A stretch of DNA of 64,000 nucleotides from positions 1,488,001-1,552,000 of the forward strand of contig NZ_CP137573.1 in NCBI RefSeq assembly GCF_033343995.1, in the 5' to 3' direction. The position numbers and the translations under genes are program-made. The notes under the pieces are model-generated. The model ran no database searches. It was not told where the DNA came from and saw only the letters and a program-made list of their open reading frames with translations. This document shows, one piece after another, positions 26,930 to 35,612 of this stretch. The DNA comes from Streptomyces sp. HUAS YS2. Its GTDB lineage: Bacteria > Actinomycetota > Actinomycetes > Streptomycetales > Streptomycetaceae. The number at the start of each line of letters is the position of its first letter. The first letter of the stretch is position 1.

Positions 26930-28096
26930 CTAGCTCAGGAAGTCGCGGGCGAGCCGCGCCGCCGTCTCCTCCAGGAGCGGCCCCGCGTTCGGCATGGACT
27001 TGGCCGGGTCCGGCTCCAGGTCCGTCAGCGCGTAGGCGCGGCGGATGCCCGCCGCCCCGAGGGCCTCCGGCGGGAGGGCGAGCCGGCCGCAGACCGCGAC
27101 GACGTCCTTGCCGGCCGCGCGCGCGGCGGAGGCGACGCCCGCGGGGGCCTTGCCGTGCAGGGTCTGCTCGTCGAGGGAGCCCTCGCCGGTGATGACCAGT
27201 GTGGCGCGCTCCAGGGCCGGGGCGAAGCCCAGCACGTCCAGCATCAGCTCGATGCCGGGACGGAAGCTCGCGTCGAGGCCGACCAGCGCGCCGTACCCGA
27301 TGCCGCCGGCGCCGCCCGCGCCGGGCGCGACCGCGCACTCCGCCGCCTTCGGGCCGATGGCCTTCTCGAGCACGGTCACGAAGTGCGACAGCGCCGCGTC
27401 GAGGGTCTGTACGTCCTCGGGGGACGCGCCCTTCTGCGGCCCGTACACCGCCGGCGCGCCCTTGGGCCCGGTCAGCGGGTTGTCGACGTCGCTGGCGAGG
27501 ATCAGGTCGACGTCCGCGAAGCGGGGGTCGAGGCCGGAGAGGTCGGCGGACGCGAGCTGCGCCAGCGCCGCGCCGCCGGGGCCGACCGGCTCGCCCGCCG
27601 CGTCGAGGAACCGCGCGCCGAGCGCGGCCAGCATGCCGGCGCCGCCGTCGGTCGTCGCGCTGCCGCCGACGCCGAACACGATCGTCCGCGCGCCCGCGTC
27701 CAGGGCGGCCGCGAGCAGCTCGCCCGAGCCGTACGTGGTCGCCGTCAGCGCCGCGAAGACGCCGGGCGGCAGCAGCTGGAGGCCGGACGCCTCCGCCATC
27801 TCGACCACGGCGGTGCCGTCGCGCAGCGCGAACGCCGCCGTGACCGGCTCGCCGACGGGACCGGTGACGGTCACCTCACGTCGTTCGAACCCGGCCGCCA
27901 CCGCGGCCGCGACCGTGCCGTCGCCGCCGTCCGCGACGGGCAGCGTCTCCACTTCGAGCTCCGGGACGACCCGTCGCAGTCCTGCTGTGACCCGCTCCGC
28001 GACCTGTACGGCCGTGAGCGAACCCTTGAACTTGTCGGCCGCCACGAGCACACGTGCCCGCGAGTCCGCGACCTGAGTTACTGCTCCGTCCGTCAC
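26930..28096 (-). CDS. glycerate kinase
   Basis: A 388-residue enzyme of the GarK/GlxK class. It phosphorylates D-glycerate with ATP, giving 2-phosphoglycerate (or 3-phosphoglycerate in some members). Seen: VLVAADKFKGSLTAVQVAE near the start, PVADGGDGTV, VGVGGSATTDGGAGM-type glycine-rich loop, ASDVDNPLTG, and GEGSLDEQTLHGKAP at the C-terminus, all standard family blocks. The GTG at 28096 has an AAGGGA site about 8 nt upstream. It may recycle glycerate from glyoxylate, a product of the nearby ethylmalonyl-CoA pathway (inference). It is a single gene, divergent from the ADP-ribosylglycohydrolase. Confidence 0.93.
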   Translation of the reverse strand: MTDGAVTQVADSRARVLVAADKFKGSLTAVQVAERVTAGLRRVVPELEVETLPVADGGDGTVAAAVAAGFERREVTVTGPVGEPVTAAFALRDGTAVVEMAEASGLQLLPPGVFAALTATTYGSGELLAAALDAGARTIVFGVGGSATTDGGAGMLAALGARFLDAAGEPVGPGGAALAQLASADLSGLDPRFADVDLILASDVDNPLTGPKGAPAVYGPQKGASPEDVQTLDAALSHFVTVLEKAIGPKAAECAVAPGAGGAGGIGYGALVGLDASFRPGIELMLDVLGFAPALERATLVITGEGSLDEQTLHGKAPAGVASAARAAGKDVVAVCGRLALPPEALGAAGIRRAYALTDLEPDPAKSMPNAGPLLEETAARLARDFLS

Positions 28097-28305
28097 CTTG
28101 CATCCCTTGCTTTCGAACAGGCAGTCGCGCCAGGCCCGACCCTATCCGGACCCCCAGACCACGTGCCACTCCCTGATGAGACGATATTCCGCACCATAAT
28201 GGGGCAGAGTGACCGCGAACCGATCGATCAAACCTCACCGCGCGGGGCCCGGGCCGGGCCGTGTCCCGGCGCGCGGGGCGGGCGCGGATTCGGTAAACCG
28301 GAGGC

Positions 28306-29379
28306 ATGGGTCTCCTACCGCACAGCGAACTCGCCGACCGGATCCTCGGCGGCTGGACCGGGCGGATCGCCGGGAACATGCTCGGCAAGCCGGTCGAGCG
28401 CGGCGACCACTGGACGCCCGATCGGATCGACCGCTACCTGCGGCTGACGGACGCGCTGCCGCTCACCGACTACCTGCCGCCGCCGCCCGCCGCCGGCGCG
28501 GACGGGTTCGAGCTGCGGCCCGAGTGGCCGCAGTGCGTCCGCGGACGGATCCGCGGCAGCTGCAGGGACGACGACGTCGACTACTCGATCCTCGGCCTGC
28601 ACCTGCTCGAGACCCGGGGCTTCGACTTCACCACCGAGCAGGTCGGCGAGCACTGGCTGCTGCGGCTGCCGTACCTGCAGACCTTCACCGCCGAGCGGAC
28701 CGCGTACCGGAACCTCGCGAACGGGCTGAAGCCGCCGCTGACCGCCACGTACGACAATCCGCACCAGGAGTGGATCGGGGCGCTGATCCGGGCGGACGTG
28801 TACGGCTGGACGTCGCCGGGCGACCCGCGCCGTGCGGCGTCCCTGGCCCGCCGCGACGCGGTGCTGTCCCACACCGGCAACGGGGTGTACGGAGCGATGT
28901 GGGCGGCGGCGCTGATCGCGGCCGCGTTCGCCGCGCCGGGCCCGCGGGACGCCCTGGAGACCTCGCTGGAACGGATCCCGGCGAGCAGCCGACTGGCGCG
29001 GACGGTCCGGCACACGATCGGGCTGTACGAGGCGGGGGTGGAGTGGCCGGACGCGCTCGCCGCGCTGGCCGAGGAGTCCAACCACCTGGGCTGGATCCAC
29101 ACCGTCCCGAACGCGGCGGTGCTCACGGCCGGACTGCTCTACGGCGAGGGCGACTTCACCCGCACGATCGCGCTGACCGTACGCGGCGGCCTGGACACCG
29201 ACTCCAACGGCGCGACGGCCGGCTCGATCGCCGGGGTGATGTGCGGCGCGCGGGCGATCCCCTCGCAGTGGTCGGAGCCCCTGCAGGACCGGGTGCGCAG
29301 CGCGGTGTTCGGCTTCGACGGGGTGCGGATCAGCGAACTCGCGGAGCGGACGCTGCGGCTCGCTACGCTGACCGGATGA
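28306..29379 (+). CDS. ADP-ribosylglycohydrolase (DraG/ARH-like)
   Basis: A 357-residue all-helical hydrolase. Seen: the N-terminal GGWTGRIAGNMLGKPVE block, an Asp cluster RDDDVDYSI for the first metal site, and GLDTDSNGATAGSIAG at the C-terminal end for the second, matching the D-x-D-T/S-x3-A-x2-G ARH pattern. Such enzymes remove ADP-ribose from proteins or small molecules; some Streptomyces relatives act on other N-glycosidic substrates. The ATG at 28306 has GGAGG close upstream. Its stop overlaps the Nudix gene by 4 bp. Immediate neighbours handle ADP-ribose and NAD. The 209 bp upstream contains a CATAAT -10 candidate near 28194. Confidence 0.88.
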   Translation: MGLLPHSELADRILGGWTGRIAGNMLGKPVERGDHWTPDRIDRYLRLTDALPLTDYLPPPPAAGADGFELRPEWPQCVRGRIRGSCRDDDVDYSILGLHLLETRGFDFTTEQVGEHWLLRLPYLQTFTAERTAYRNLANGLKPPLTATYDNPHQEWIGALIRADVYGWTSPGDPRRAASLARRDAVLSHTGNGVYGAMWAAALIAAAFAAPGPRDALETSLERIPASSRLARTVRHTIGLYEAGVEWPDALAALAEESNHLGWIHTVPNAAVLTAGLLYGEGDFTRTIALTVRGGLDTDSNGATAGSIAGVMCGARAIPSQWSEPLQDRVRSAVFGFDGVRISELAERTLRLATLTG

Positions 29380-29876
29380 CCACAACCGATTACGCCACGT
29401 ACATCGCGAACCTCCCGAAGGTGCTGGCCGGGGCCGCCGCCCTGTTCCGCGACGAGCGGGGCCACGTCCTGATCGTCGAGCCGAACTACCGGGAGGGCTG
29501 GACACTGCCCGGCGGCACGATCGAGTCCGACGCGGGCGAGACGCCCCGGCAGGGGGCCCGCCGGGAGACGGCGGAGGAGATCGGCCTGGACGTGGAGCTG
29601 GGCGCGCTGCTCGCGGTCGACTGGGTGCACAGCGCGTCGGGACGCGACCGACCGCCGCTGGTGGCGTACGTGTACGACGGCGGCGTCCTGACCGAGGAGC
29701 AGCTGGCGTCGATCAGGCTCCAGGAGGAGGAGCTCCTGTCCTGGAAACTCGTCGCCCGCGAGGACCTGTCCACGTACCTGCCGGGCACCCTCGGCCCCCG
29801 GGTCGAGTCGGCCCTGGACGCGTTGGCCGCGGGCACGGGCCCGACGGAACTGGAGGACGGCCGGCCGGCGGGCTGA
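29376..29876 (+). CDS. Nudix hydrolase
   Basis: A 166-residue Nudix protein translationally coupled to the ADP-ribosylglycohydrolase (ATGA overlap). The box reads GGTIESDAGETPRQ...RRETAEEIGL: the E-x7-R-E-x2-E-E-x-G core is intact, but the stretch between the first Gly and the first Glu is two residues longer than the classical G-x5-E. It hydrolyses a nucleoside diphosphate linked to another group; given its partner, ADP-ribose is a reasonable but unproven substrate. The segment WTLPGG before the box is typical. Confidence 0.88.
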   Translation: MTTTDYATYIANLPKVLAGAAALFRDERGHVLIVEPNYREGWTLPGGTIESDAGETPRQGARRETAEEIGLDVELGALLAVDWVHSASGRDRPPLVAYVYDGGVLTEEQLASIRLQEEELLSWKLVAREDLSTYLPGTLGPRVESALDALAAGTGPTELEDGRPAG

Positions 29877-29937
29877 CCACGGGGGCGGGAGAGGAAACCG
29901 TTCGCTTCGGATCCGCCGAGCCGCCTACCCTCGCCGT

Positions 29938-30654
29938 ATGACCATGGTCGCGATTCTCAGTGGTGCCGGAATCTCCACGGACTCCGGGATCCCCGACTAC
30001 CGGGGGCCCAACGGGGTGTGGACGCGGGATCCGGAGGCCGAGAAGCTCGCCACGTACGAGCACTACATGGCCGACCCGGAGATCCGCCGCCGTGCCTGGC
30101 GGATGCGGCTCGACGGGCCCGTGCTGCGGGCCGAGCCGAACGCCGCGCACAAGGCGGTCGCCGCGTTCGACCGGAGCGGGCACGCGGTCCGCGTGATCAC
30201 GCAGAACGTCGACGGGCTGCACCAGGCGGCCGGGATGCCGGACCGCAAGGTGTTCGAGCTGCACGGCTCGGCGCGCTCGGTGGTGTGCACGGCCTGTCAC
30301 GCGCGGTCGTCGATGGCCGATGCCCTGGAGCGGGTGAAGGCCGGCGAGGACGATCCGAAGTGCCTGGCCTGCGGAGGCATCCTGAAGTCGGCGACGGTGA
30401 TGTTCGGACAGCGGCTCGACCCGGTCGTGCTGGGCGAGGCGATGGCGGTCGCGAAGGCGACCGAGGTGTTCATCGCCGTCGGCACCAGCCTCCAGGTCCA
30501 GCCGGCCGCCTCCCTCGCCGGCATCGCGGCCGAGCACGGCGCCCGCCTGATCATCGTCAACGCCGAGCCGACCCCGTACGACCCGATCGCGGACGAGCTC
30601 GTCCGCGAGCCGATCGGCACCGCACTGCCCGCGCTGCTGGACAGCCTCCGCTAG
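29938..30654 (+). CDS. SIR2 family NAD-dependent protein deacylase
   Basis: A 238-residue sirtuin. NAD-binding motifs GAGISTDSGIPDYRG (near residue 10), ITQNVDGLH, and the catalytic His in ELHGSA are present. A zinc ribbon C-x2-C...C-x2-C (CTAC and CLAC) follows. GTSLQVQPAASLA and the C-terminal Rossmann strand complete the fold. It removes acyl groups from lysines, producing nicotinamide and O-acyl-ADP-ribose, a substrate class for the macrodomain protein encoded 2 kb away. The ATG at 29938 or 29944 may be used. It is convergent with ogt, sharing a CTAG stop overlap. Confidence 0.94.
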   Translation: MTMVAILSGAGISTDSGIPDYRGPNGVWTRDPEAEKLATYEHYMADPEIRRRAWRMRLDGPVLRAEPNAAHKAVAAFDRSGHAVRVITQNVDGLHQAAGMPDRKVFELHGSARSVVCTACHARSSMADALERVKAGEDDPKCLACGGILKSATVMFGQRLDPVVLGEAMAVAKATEVFIAVGTSLQVQPAASLAGIAAEHGARLIIVNAEPTPYDPIADELVREPIGTALPALLDSLR

Positions 30655-31154
30655 AACAGCGTCCCCTCCTCGCCCGCGCCGCCCGCCTCGAAGGCAAGCA
30701 GTCGCTTCTTGCGGTCCAGGCCGCCGCCGTAGCCGGTCAGTGAGCCGGCCGCGCCGATCACCCGGTGGCAGGGCACGATGATGCTGACCGGGTTCTTGCC
30801 GTTGGCGAGGCCGACGGCGCGGGACGCGCCGGGGTTGCCGAGTGCTTCGGCGAGTTCGCCGTAGGAGCGCGTCTCCCCGTAAGGGATCAGCCGCAGCTGC
30901 TCCCAGACGCGGAGCTGGAACTCCGTGCCGACGAGGTGCAACGGCAGGTCGAACTCGGTGAGTTCGCCCGCGAAGTACGCGTCGAGCTGGCGGACCGTCT
31001 CGCCGAAGGGGCGCGCGTCGCGCTCCCCGAAGGTCTCCTCGGCGGGCCGGTGCCGCTGGTCGGTCATGTGGATGCGGCTGAGGACGCCGTCGACGGCGAC
31101 GAGGGTCAGCGCGTCGTACGGGCTGTCGACGACCAGATGCTGCACGGTCGGCAT
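30651..31154 (-). CDS. ogt: methylated-DNA-protein-cysteine methyltransferase
   Basis: A 167-residue O6-alkylguanine-DNA alkyltransferase. The active-site motif IIVPCHRVIG carries the acceptor Cys129, and the preceding helix-turn-helix segment SRAVGLANGKNP and the following GSLTGYGGGLDRKKRLLAFE are standard. It repairs O6-methylguanine by suicide transfer. It lies 15 bp after the ada-alkA gene on the same strand, so both are probably co-transcribed as an adaptive-response pair. Its stop overlaps that of the convergent sirtuin gene. Confidence 0.95.
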   Translation of the reverse strand: MPTVQHLVVDSPYDALTLVAVDGVLSRIHMTDQRHRPAEETFGERDARPFGETVRQLDAYFAGELTEFDLPLHLVGTEFQLRVWEQLRLIPYGETRSYGELAEALGNPGASRAVGLANGKNPVSIIVPCHRVIGAAGSLTGYGGGLDRKKRLLAFEAGGAGEEGTLF

Positions 31155-31169
31155 GGCGGGTCATCTTCC

Positions 31170-32645
31170 TTACACGGGGAGGGAGTTGATCGGGTGGCTG
31201 TCGGTCGCCCAGAGGTACTGGACGGCGTAGGCGCGCCAGGGGCGCCACTGCGCGGCGCGGGCGGTGAGCGCGGCCGGGGTGGACGGCAGGCCGAGGTTCT
31301 GCGCGGCGCGGCGGACGCCGAGGTCGCCGGGGAGGAACGCGTCGGGGTCGCCGAGCGCGCGCATGGCGACGACCTCCGTGGTCCACGGGCCGAAGCCGGG
31401 CAGGGCCATGAGCTGCGCCCGCGCCTTCTCCCAGTCGGAGTCGACGTCGAGTCGCAGCTCGCCGTCGGCGAGCCCCCGGACGAGGGTGAGCAGGGTGGTG
31501 CGCCGGGACCGCGGCAGGGCGAGGCTCTCGGGGTCCAGTCCGGCCAGCGCCTCGGGGCCCGGGAACAGGTGGGTGAGCCCGCCCTCGGGGTCGTCGATCG
31601 GCGTGCCGTGGGCGGCGACGAGCCGGCCGGCGTGGGTGCGGGCGGCGGCGGTGGAGACCTGCTGGCCGAGCACCGCGCGGACGGCGAACTCGGCGGCGTC
31701 GACGGTGCGCGGCACCCGCCGGCCGGGCTCCTTGTCGACCAGCGGGGCGAGCAGCGGGTCGGCGCGCAGCCGGTCGTCGACGGCGACCGGGTCGGCGTCC
31801 AGGTCGAGCATCCACCGGCAGCGGCTGATGGCGACGGTGAGGTCCCGGGGGTCGGTGAGGGAGAGCCGGCAGGCGATGTGGTCCGGCTTCGGAGTGAGGG
31901 CGACGATGCCGTGCCCGTACGGGAGGCTCAGCGTGCGCCGGTACGCGCCGTCCCGCCACTCCTCCACGCCGGGGACGGCGGTGGCGGCGAGGTGGCCGAA
32001 GAGGTTCGACGGGGCGAGCGGTGCGCGGAACGGCAGCCGCAGGGAGATCACGCCGGGCGTGGGCGGGCCTGCGGCGGGGCCGCGGGCGGCCCGGGCACGC
32101 AGTTCGCCGGGGGTGAGCGCGAAGACCTCGCGGACGGTGTCGTTGAAGGTGCGGATCGAGGAGAACCCGGCGGCGAAGGCGATCCGGGCCATGGGCATCG
32201 GGGTGGTCTCGACGAGCAGCCGCGCGGTCTGCGCGCGCTGGGCGCGGGCGAGGGCGAGCGGCCCGGCTCCCAGTTCGGCGAGGAGCTGCCGCTCGATCTG
32301 CCGGGTCGAGTAGCCGAGCCGGGCCGCGAGCCCGGGTACGCCCTCGCGGTCGACGACGCCGTCCTGGATGAGCCGCATGGCCCGGGCGACGGCGTCGGCG
32401 CGCGCGTTCCAGGCCGGGGAGCCGGGGGTGGTGTCGGGCCGACAGCGCTTGCAGGCCCGGAATCCGGCCCGCTGGCAGGACGCGGCGCTGGGGTGGAACT
32501 CCATGTTCTTGACCTTGGGCGGCACACCCGGGCAGCTGGGCCGGCAGTAGATCCCGGTGGTCAGGACCGCGGTGAAGAACACGCCGTCGAAGCGGGCGTC
32601 CTTCGACTGGACGGCCCGTACGCAGCGCTCGGTGTCGGTGTGCAT
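31170..32645 (-). CDS. Ada-AlkA fusion: methylphosphotriester sensor, AraC regulator and 3-methyladenine glycosylase
   Basis: A 491-residue three-part protein. Residues 1-75 are the Ada N-domain with zinc/acceptor cysteines Cys34, Cys38, Cys65 and Cys68, the same spacing as in E. coli Ada. Residues about 85-185 are an AraC-type double helix-turn-helix (LAARLGYSTRQIERQL; IAFAAGFSSIRTFNDTV). Residues about 200-491 are an AlkA DNA glycosylase with the helix-hairpin-helix LPGFGPWTTEVVAM and the following Asp in PGDLG. It senses methylated phosphates, should activate its own operon including ogt, and excises alkylated bases. This fusion is known in actinobacteria. Confidence 0.94.
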   Translation of the reverse strand: MHTDTERCVRAVQSKDARFDGVFFTAVLTTGIYCRPSCPGVPPKVKNMEFHPSAASCQRAGFRACKRCRPDTTPGSPAWNARADAVARAMRLIQDGVVDREGVPGLAARLGYSTRQIERQLLAELGAGPLALARAQRAQTARLLVETTPMPMARIAFAAGFSSIRTFNDTVREVFALTPGELRARAARGPAAGPPTPGVISLRLPFRAPLAPSNLFGHLAATAVPGVEEWRDGAYRRTLSLPYGHGIVALTPKPDHIACRLSLTDPRDLTVAISRCRWMLDLDADPVAVDDRLRADPLLAPLVDKEPGRRVPRTVDAAEFAVRAVLGQQVSTAAARTHAGRLVAAHGTPIDDPEGGLTHLFPGPEALAGLDPESLALPRSRRTTLLTLVRGLADGELRLDVDSDWEKARAQLMALPGFGPWTTEVVAMRALGDPDAFLPGDLGVRRAAQNLGLPSTPAALTARAAQWRPWRAYAVQYLWATDSHPINSLPV

Positions 32646-32695
32646 GGATCAAGGATGGGGGAACGCCGGGCGGTCGGGCTGGCGGAAAAACGACA

Positions 32696-33226
32696 TCACG
32701 GTCGCGCCGCGAGGGCGGCTTCGAACTCCCCGTACGCGGCCTTGTCGAAGAGCACGAAGCGGACGTCGGTGACGGAGGCGGGCGCGGACGCGCGCACCGT
32801 ACGCACGGCGATCCGGGCGCCGTCGTCCATGGGCCAGCCGTAGATCCCCGTGGAGATCGCCGGGAAGGCGACCGAGCGGGCACCCAGCTCGCCCGCCACC
32901 CGCAGGGACTCCCGGTAGCAGGAGGCGAGCAGCTCGGAGCGGTCCTCGGTGGCGCTGTACACCGGGCCGACGGTGTGGATCACGTGGTCGGCGTGGAGCT
33001 CCCCGGCCGTCGTGGCCACGGCCTGGCCGGTGGGCAGACCCTTGCCGTAGTGCGCGGCGCGCAGCCTGCGGCAGTCGTCGAGGATGGCCTTGCCGCCGCG
33101 GCGGTGGATGGCGCCGTCCACCCCGCCGCCGCCGAGCAAGGAGCTGTTGGCGGCGTTGACGATGGCGTCCACCTGCTGGTCGGTGATGTCTCCGCGGACG
33201 AGGGTGATCACGGGTCCGGTGCTCAT
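32696..33226 (-). CDS. macrodomain ADP-ribose-binding protein / O-acetyl-ADP-ribose deacetylase
   Basis: A 176-residue single macrodomain of the MacroD type. Diagnostic segments: NAANSSLLGGGGVDGAIHR (adenosine/ribose loop; residues about 23-41), AVATTAGELHADHVIHTVGP and AFPAISTGIYGWP (diphosphate loop). It binds ADP-ribose and likely hydrolyses O-acetyl-ADP-ribose, the sirtuin product, or removes mono-ADP-ribose from proteins. The ATG at 33226 has a GGAG site 6 nt upstream; the long frame to 34156 is antisense-like and rejected. It lies 50 bp upstream of ada-alkA on the same strand. Confidence 0.93.
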   Translation of the reverse strand: MSTGPVITLVRGDITDQQVDAIVNAANSSLLGGGGVDGAIHRRGGKAILDDCRRLRAAHYGKGLPTGQAVATTAGELHADHVIHTVGPVYSATEDRSELLASCYRESLRVAGELGARSVAFPAISTGIYGWPMDDGARIAVRTVRASAPASVTDVRFVLFDKAAYGEFEAALAARP

Positions 33227-33263
33227 GGCTCCATCATCGTCCGCCGGGCCGCTCCCGTCGCGG

Positions 33264-34688
33264 TCATTTCCCGGAGCCGGCCCTGAGGTGCCGCCAGACC
33301 GCCTTGGCCGCGTTGTGGCCCGACATCCCGTGCACGCCGGGACCGGGCGGGGTGGCCGAGGAGCACAGGAACACCGCGGGGTGCGGCGTGCTGTACGGGT
33401 GCAGGGACAGCTTGGGGCGCAGGACCAGCTGGAGGCCGCGGGCGGCGCCGCAGGCGATGTCGCCGCCGACGTAGTTGGCGTTGCGCGCGGCGAGCTGCGG
33501 CGGTCCGGCGGTGGCGCGGGCCAGGACGCGGTCGCGGAAGCCGGGCGCGAAGCGCTCGATCTGCCGCTCGATCGCTTCGGTGAGGTCGCCGTCCCAGCCG
33601 TTCGGGACATGGCCGTACGCCCAGAAGACGTGTTTGCCCTCGGGGGCGCGGGTGGGGTCGACGAGGCTGGGCTGGGCGGTGATGAGGAAGGGCCGCTCGG
33701 GAGCGGTGCCGGAGGATGCCTGCCGCAGGGCGGTGTCGATGTCCCGGCTGCCGGGCCCGACCTGGACGGTGCCGGCGACGCGCGCCTCCTTCGCCGTCCA
33801 GGGAACGGGGCCGTCGAGCGCGTAGTCGATCTTGAAGGCGGACGCGCCGTACTTGTAGCCGTCGTACAGGCCGCCGAGGCCCGCGATCCGGGCGAGGGCG
33901 GTGGGCGAGGTGTCGAAGACGTACGCGCGGGCCGGCGGCAGGTCGTCGAGCCGCTTGACCTCGTAGTCGGTGTGCGCGGTCCCGCCGAGGTCCTCGAGGT
34001 ACGCGGCGAGGGCGTCGGAGACGGACTGCGAGCCGCCGCGCGGCATCGGCCAGCCGCCGGCGTGCGCGGCGAGCGCGAAGACCAGGCCGACGGCGCTGGT
34101 CGCGAACCCGCCCAGCGGGGCGATGACATGGCCGACCAGGCCGGCGAACAGGGCACGCGCCTTTTCGTCCCTGAAGCGGCGCAGCAGCCAGGTCGACGGC
34201 GGCAGTCCGTCGAGCCCGAAGCGGGCGAGGGTGACCGGGTCGCGGGGCAGAGCCGTCAGCGGCAGCGACATGAAGTCCCGTGCCAGCGTGTCCCACTTGC
34301 CGAGGTACGGGGCGACGAGGCGGCGGTACGTACCGGCGTCGCGCGGACCGAACGAGGCGGCGGTCTCGGAGACCGAGCGGGACAGCACGGCCGCGGTGCC
34401 GTCGTCCCACGGGTGCGCCATGGGGAGTTGGGGATGCAGCCACTCCAGCCCGTACCGCGCGAGCGGCAGGTCCTTGAAGGCGGGCGACCCGGCGCCGAGC
34501 GGGTGGACGGCCGAGCAGGGGTCGTGTCGGAAACCGGGGAGGGTCAGCTCCTCGGTCCGCGCGCCCCCGCCGACGGTGGACCTGGCCTCGAAAACGGCCA
34601 CCGAGTGGCCACGGCGGGCCAGTTCGACCGCGGCGGTCAGTCCGTTGGGTCCCGCCCCCACGACGACGGCATCGAGCATCGACGGCAC
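33264..34688 (-). CDS. phytoene desaturase-like FAD-dependent oxidoreductase
   Basis: A 474-residue NAD(P)/FAD-dependent oxidoreductase. The dinucleotide-binding start is [20 protein letters not shown] followed by a [14 protein letters not shown] loop, typical of the CrtI/phytoene desaturase-like amine-oxidase superfamily; the C-terminus has [14 protein letters not shown]. No carotenoid genes are nearby, so the substrate is unknown and many such proteins in Streptomyces are uncharacterised. The GTG start at 34688 has a GAAGGAG site 7 nt upstream. It lies 79 bp after the phosphatase gene, with a small hairpin between. Confidence 0.85.
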   Translation of the reverse strand: MPSMLDAVVVGAGPNGLTAAVELARRGHSVAVFEARSTVGGGARTEELTLPGFRHDPCSAVHPLGAGSPAFKDLPLARYGLEWLHPQLPMAHPWDDGTAAVLSRSVSETAASFGPRDAGTYRRLVAPYLGKWDTLARDFMSLPLTALPRDPVTLARFGLDGLPPSTWLLRRFRDEKARALFAGLVGHVIAPLGGFATSAVGLVFALAAHAGGWPMPRGGSQSVSDALAAYLEDLGGTAHTDYEVKRLDDLPPARAYVFDTSPTALARIAGLGGLYDGYKYGASAFKIDYALDGPVPWTAKEARVAGTVQVGPGSRDIDTALRQASSGTAPERPFLITAQPSLVDPTRAPEGKHVFWAYGHVPNGWDGDLTEAIERQIERFAPGFRDRVLARATAGPPQLAARNANYVGGDIACGAARGLQLVLRPKLSLHPYSTPHPAVFLCSSATPPGPGVHGMSGHNAAKAVWRHLRAGSGK

Positions 34689-34744
34689 CTTGGGACTCCT
34701 TCGTCAGCCTGCGGCCAGGGCACCCAGGATATTCCTCCCGGCCG

Positions 34745-34758
34745 GCCCCGACCGGGGC
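34745..34758 (-). terminator. short GC hairpin after the phosphatase gene
   Basis: Six-bp arms GCCCCG / CGGGGC around AC, 10 bp after the stop of the phosphatase gene at 34768. Weak on its own, but it marks a likely operon end. Confidence 0.35.
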
Positions 34759-34767
34759 GGGCGGTGG

Positions 34768-35604
34768 CTATCGGCCACCGAGCAGGTCACGGACCCGCCG
34801 TGCGGTGGCCGCGTCCCGGGCCGCGGTGAACGGCAGCGCGTTGCCGCCGGTGATGCGGAACGGCTCCCCCGCGACGGTCAGGTCGGCGCCGCCGGCCTCG
34901 TGGACGAGGAGCAGCCCGGCGGCGTGGTCCCAGGCGTACTCCCAGGAGAAGGCAACCCCGTCGAGGGCGCCGCGGGCCACGTCCAGGTACTCCAGTCCCG
35001 CCGAGCCGCAGGGCCGCGCGTGCACGCCCTCGGCGTTCAGGCCGAGCAGGGCCTTCTTCTGTTCGGGGGTCGTGTAGTCGGGGTGTGAGGTGGCGACCTC
35101 CAGGACCGCGCCGGGCGCGGGCGATCCGGCGTGCAGCGGCGCGCCGTTCAGGGTGGCGCCGCGACCGCGGAAGGCGACGGCCATCTCGTCGAGCGCGGGC
35201 GCGTACGTCCAGGACGCGTACACCTCTCCGCCGCGGGCGAGCGCGACGAGGGTGCAGAAGCCGGGCTCGCCGCGCACGAACTGGCGGGTGCCGTCGACGG
35301 GGTCCACGATCCAGACGGGGGCGTCGCCGCGGATCGCGTCGTACACCGCCGGGTCGGCGTGCACGGCCTCCTCGCCGACGACGACGGAGCCGGGCAGCAG
35401 CGCGGTCAGCGACTCGGTGAGCCGGGCCTCGGCGGCCCGGTCGGCGACCGTGACCAGGTCGTGCGGTCCGTTCTTCTCCAGGATGTCGTCGGCGGCGAGC
35501 TGCCGGAACCGGGGCATGATCTCGTCGGCCGCCGCCTTGCGGACGGCCTCCTCCACCGCGTCCGTGCCGTTCCGGAGGAATTCGTCGAATATCGCATCGA
35601 TCAT
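34768..35604 (-). CDS. inositol monophosphatase family protein (HisN-like)
   Basis: A 278-residue Mg-dependent phosphatase. The three metal motifs are present: GEEAV, WIVDPVDGTRQF (D-P-x-D-G-T) and WEYAWDHAAGLLLVHEAGG (W-D-x-A-A-G). The family includes inositol-1-phosphatase, 3'-phosphoadenosine phosphatases and actinobacterial histidinol-phosphate phosphatase; the sequence alone does not decide. It begins 8 bp after the stop of the vWA-TIR gene on the same strand, so it may be transcribed with the MoxR-caspase-TIR operon, which raises the idea that it acts on a nucleotide or phosphorylated signal in that system. Confidence 0.88.
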   Translation of the reverse strand: MIDAIFDEFLRNGTDAVEEAVRKAAADEIMPRFRQLAADDILEKNGPHDLVTVADRAAEARLTESLTALLPGSVVVGEEAVHADPAVYDAIRGDAPVWIVDPVDGTRQFVRGEPGFCTLVALARGGEVYASWTYAPALDEMAVAFRGRGATLNGAPLHAGSPAPGAVLEVATSHPDYTTPEQKKALLGLNAEGVHARPCGSAGLEYLDVARGALDGVAFSWEYAWDHAAGLLLVHEAGGADLTVAGEPFRITGGNALPFTAARDAATARRVRDLLGGR

Positions 35605-35612
35605 GCGTCCAG

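Noticed and set aside
29713..32883. Minus-strand open frame of over 1000 codons across the sirtuin, ogt and ada-alkA region
   Set aside because: It runs through three well-supported genes in the wrong frame and has Arg/Pro/Ala-rich, non-protein-like composition.
33084..34829. Plus-strand frame of 581 codons opposite the phytoene-desaturase-like gene
   Set aside because: It is the antisense of a protein with a clear FAD-binding motif and has no domain of its own.
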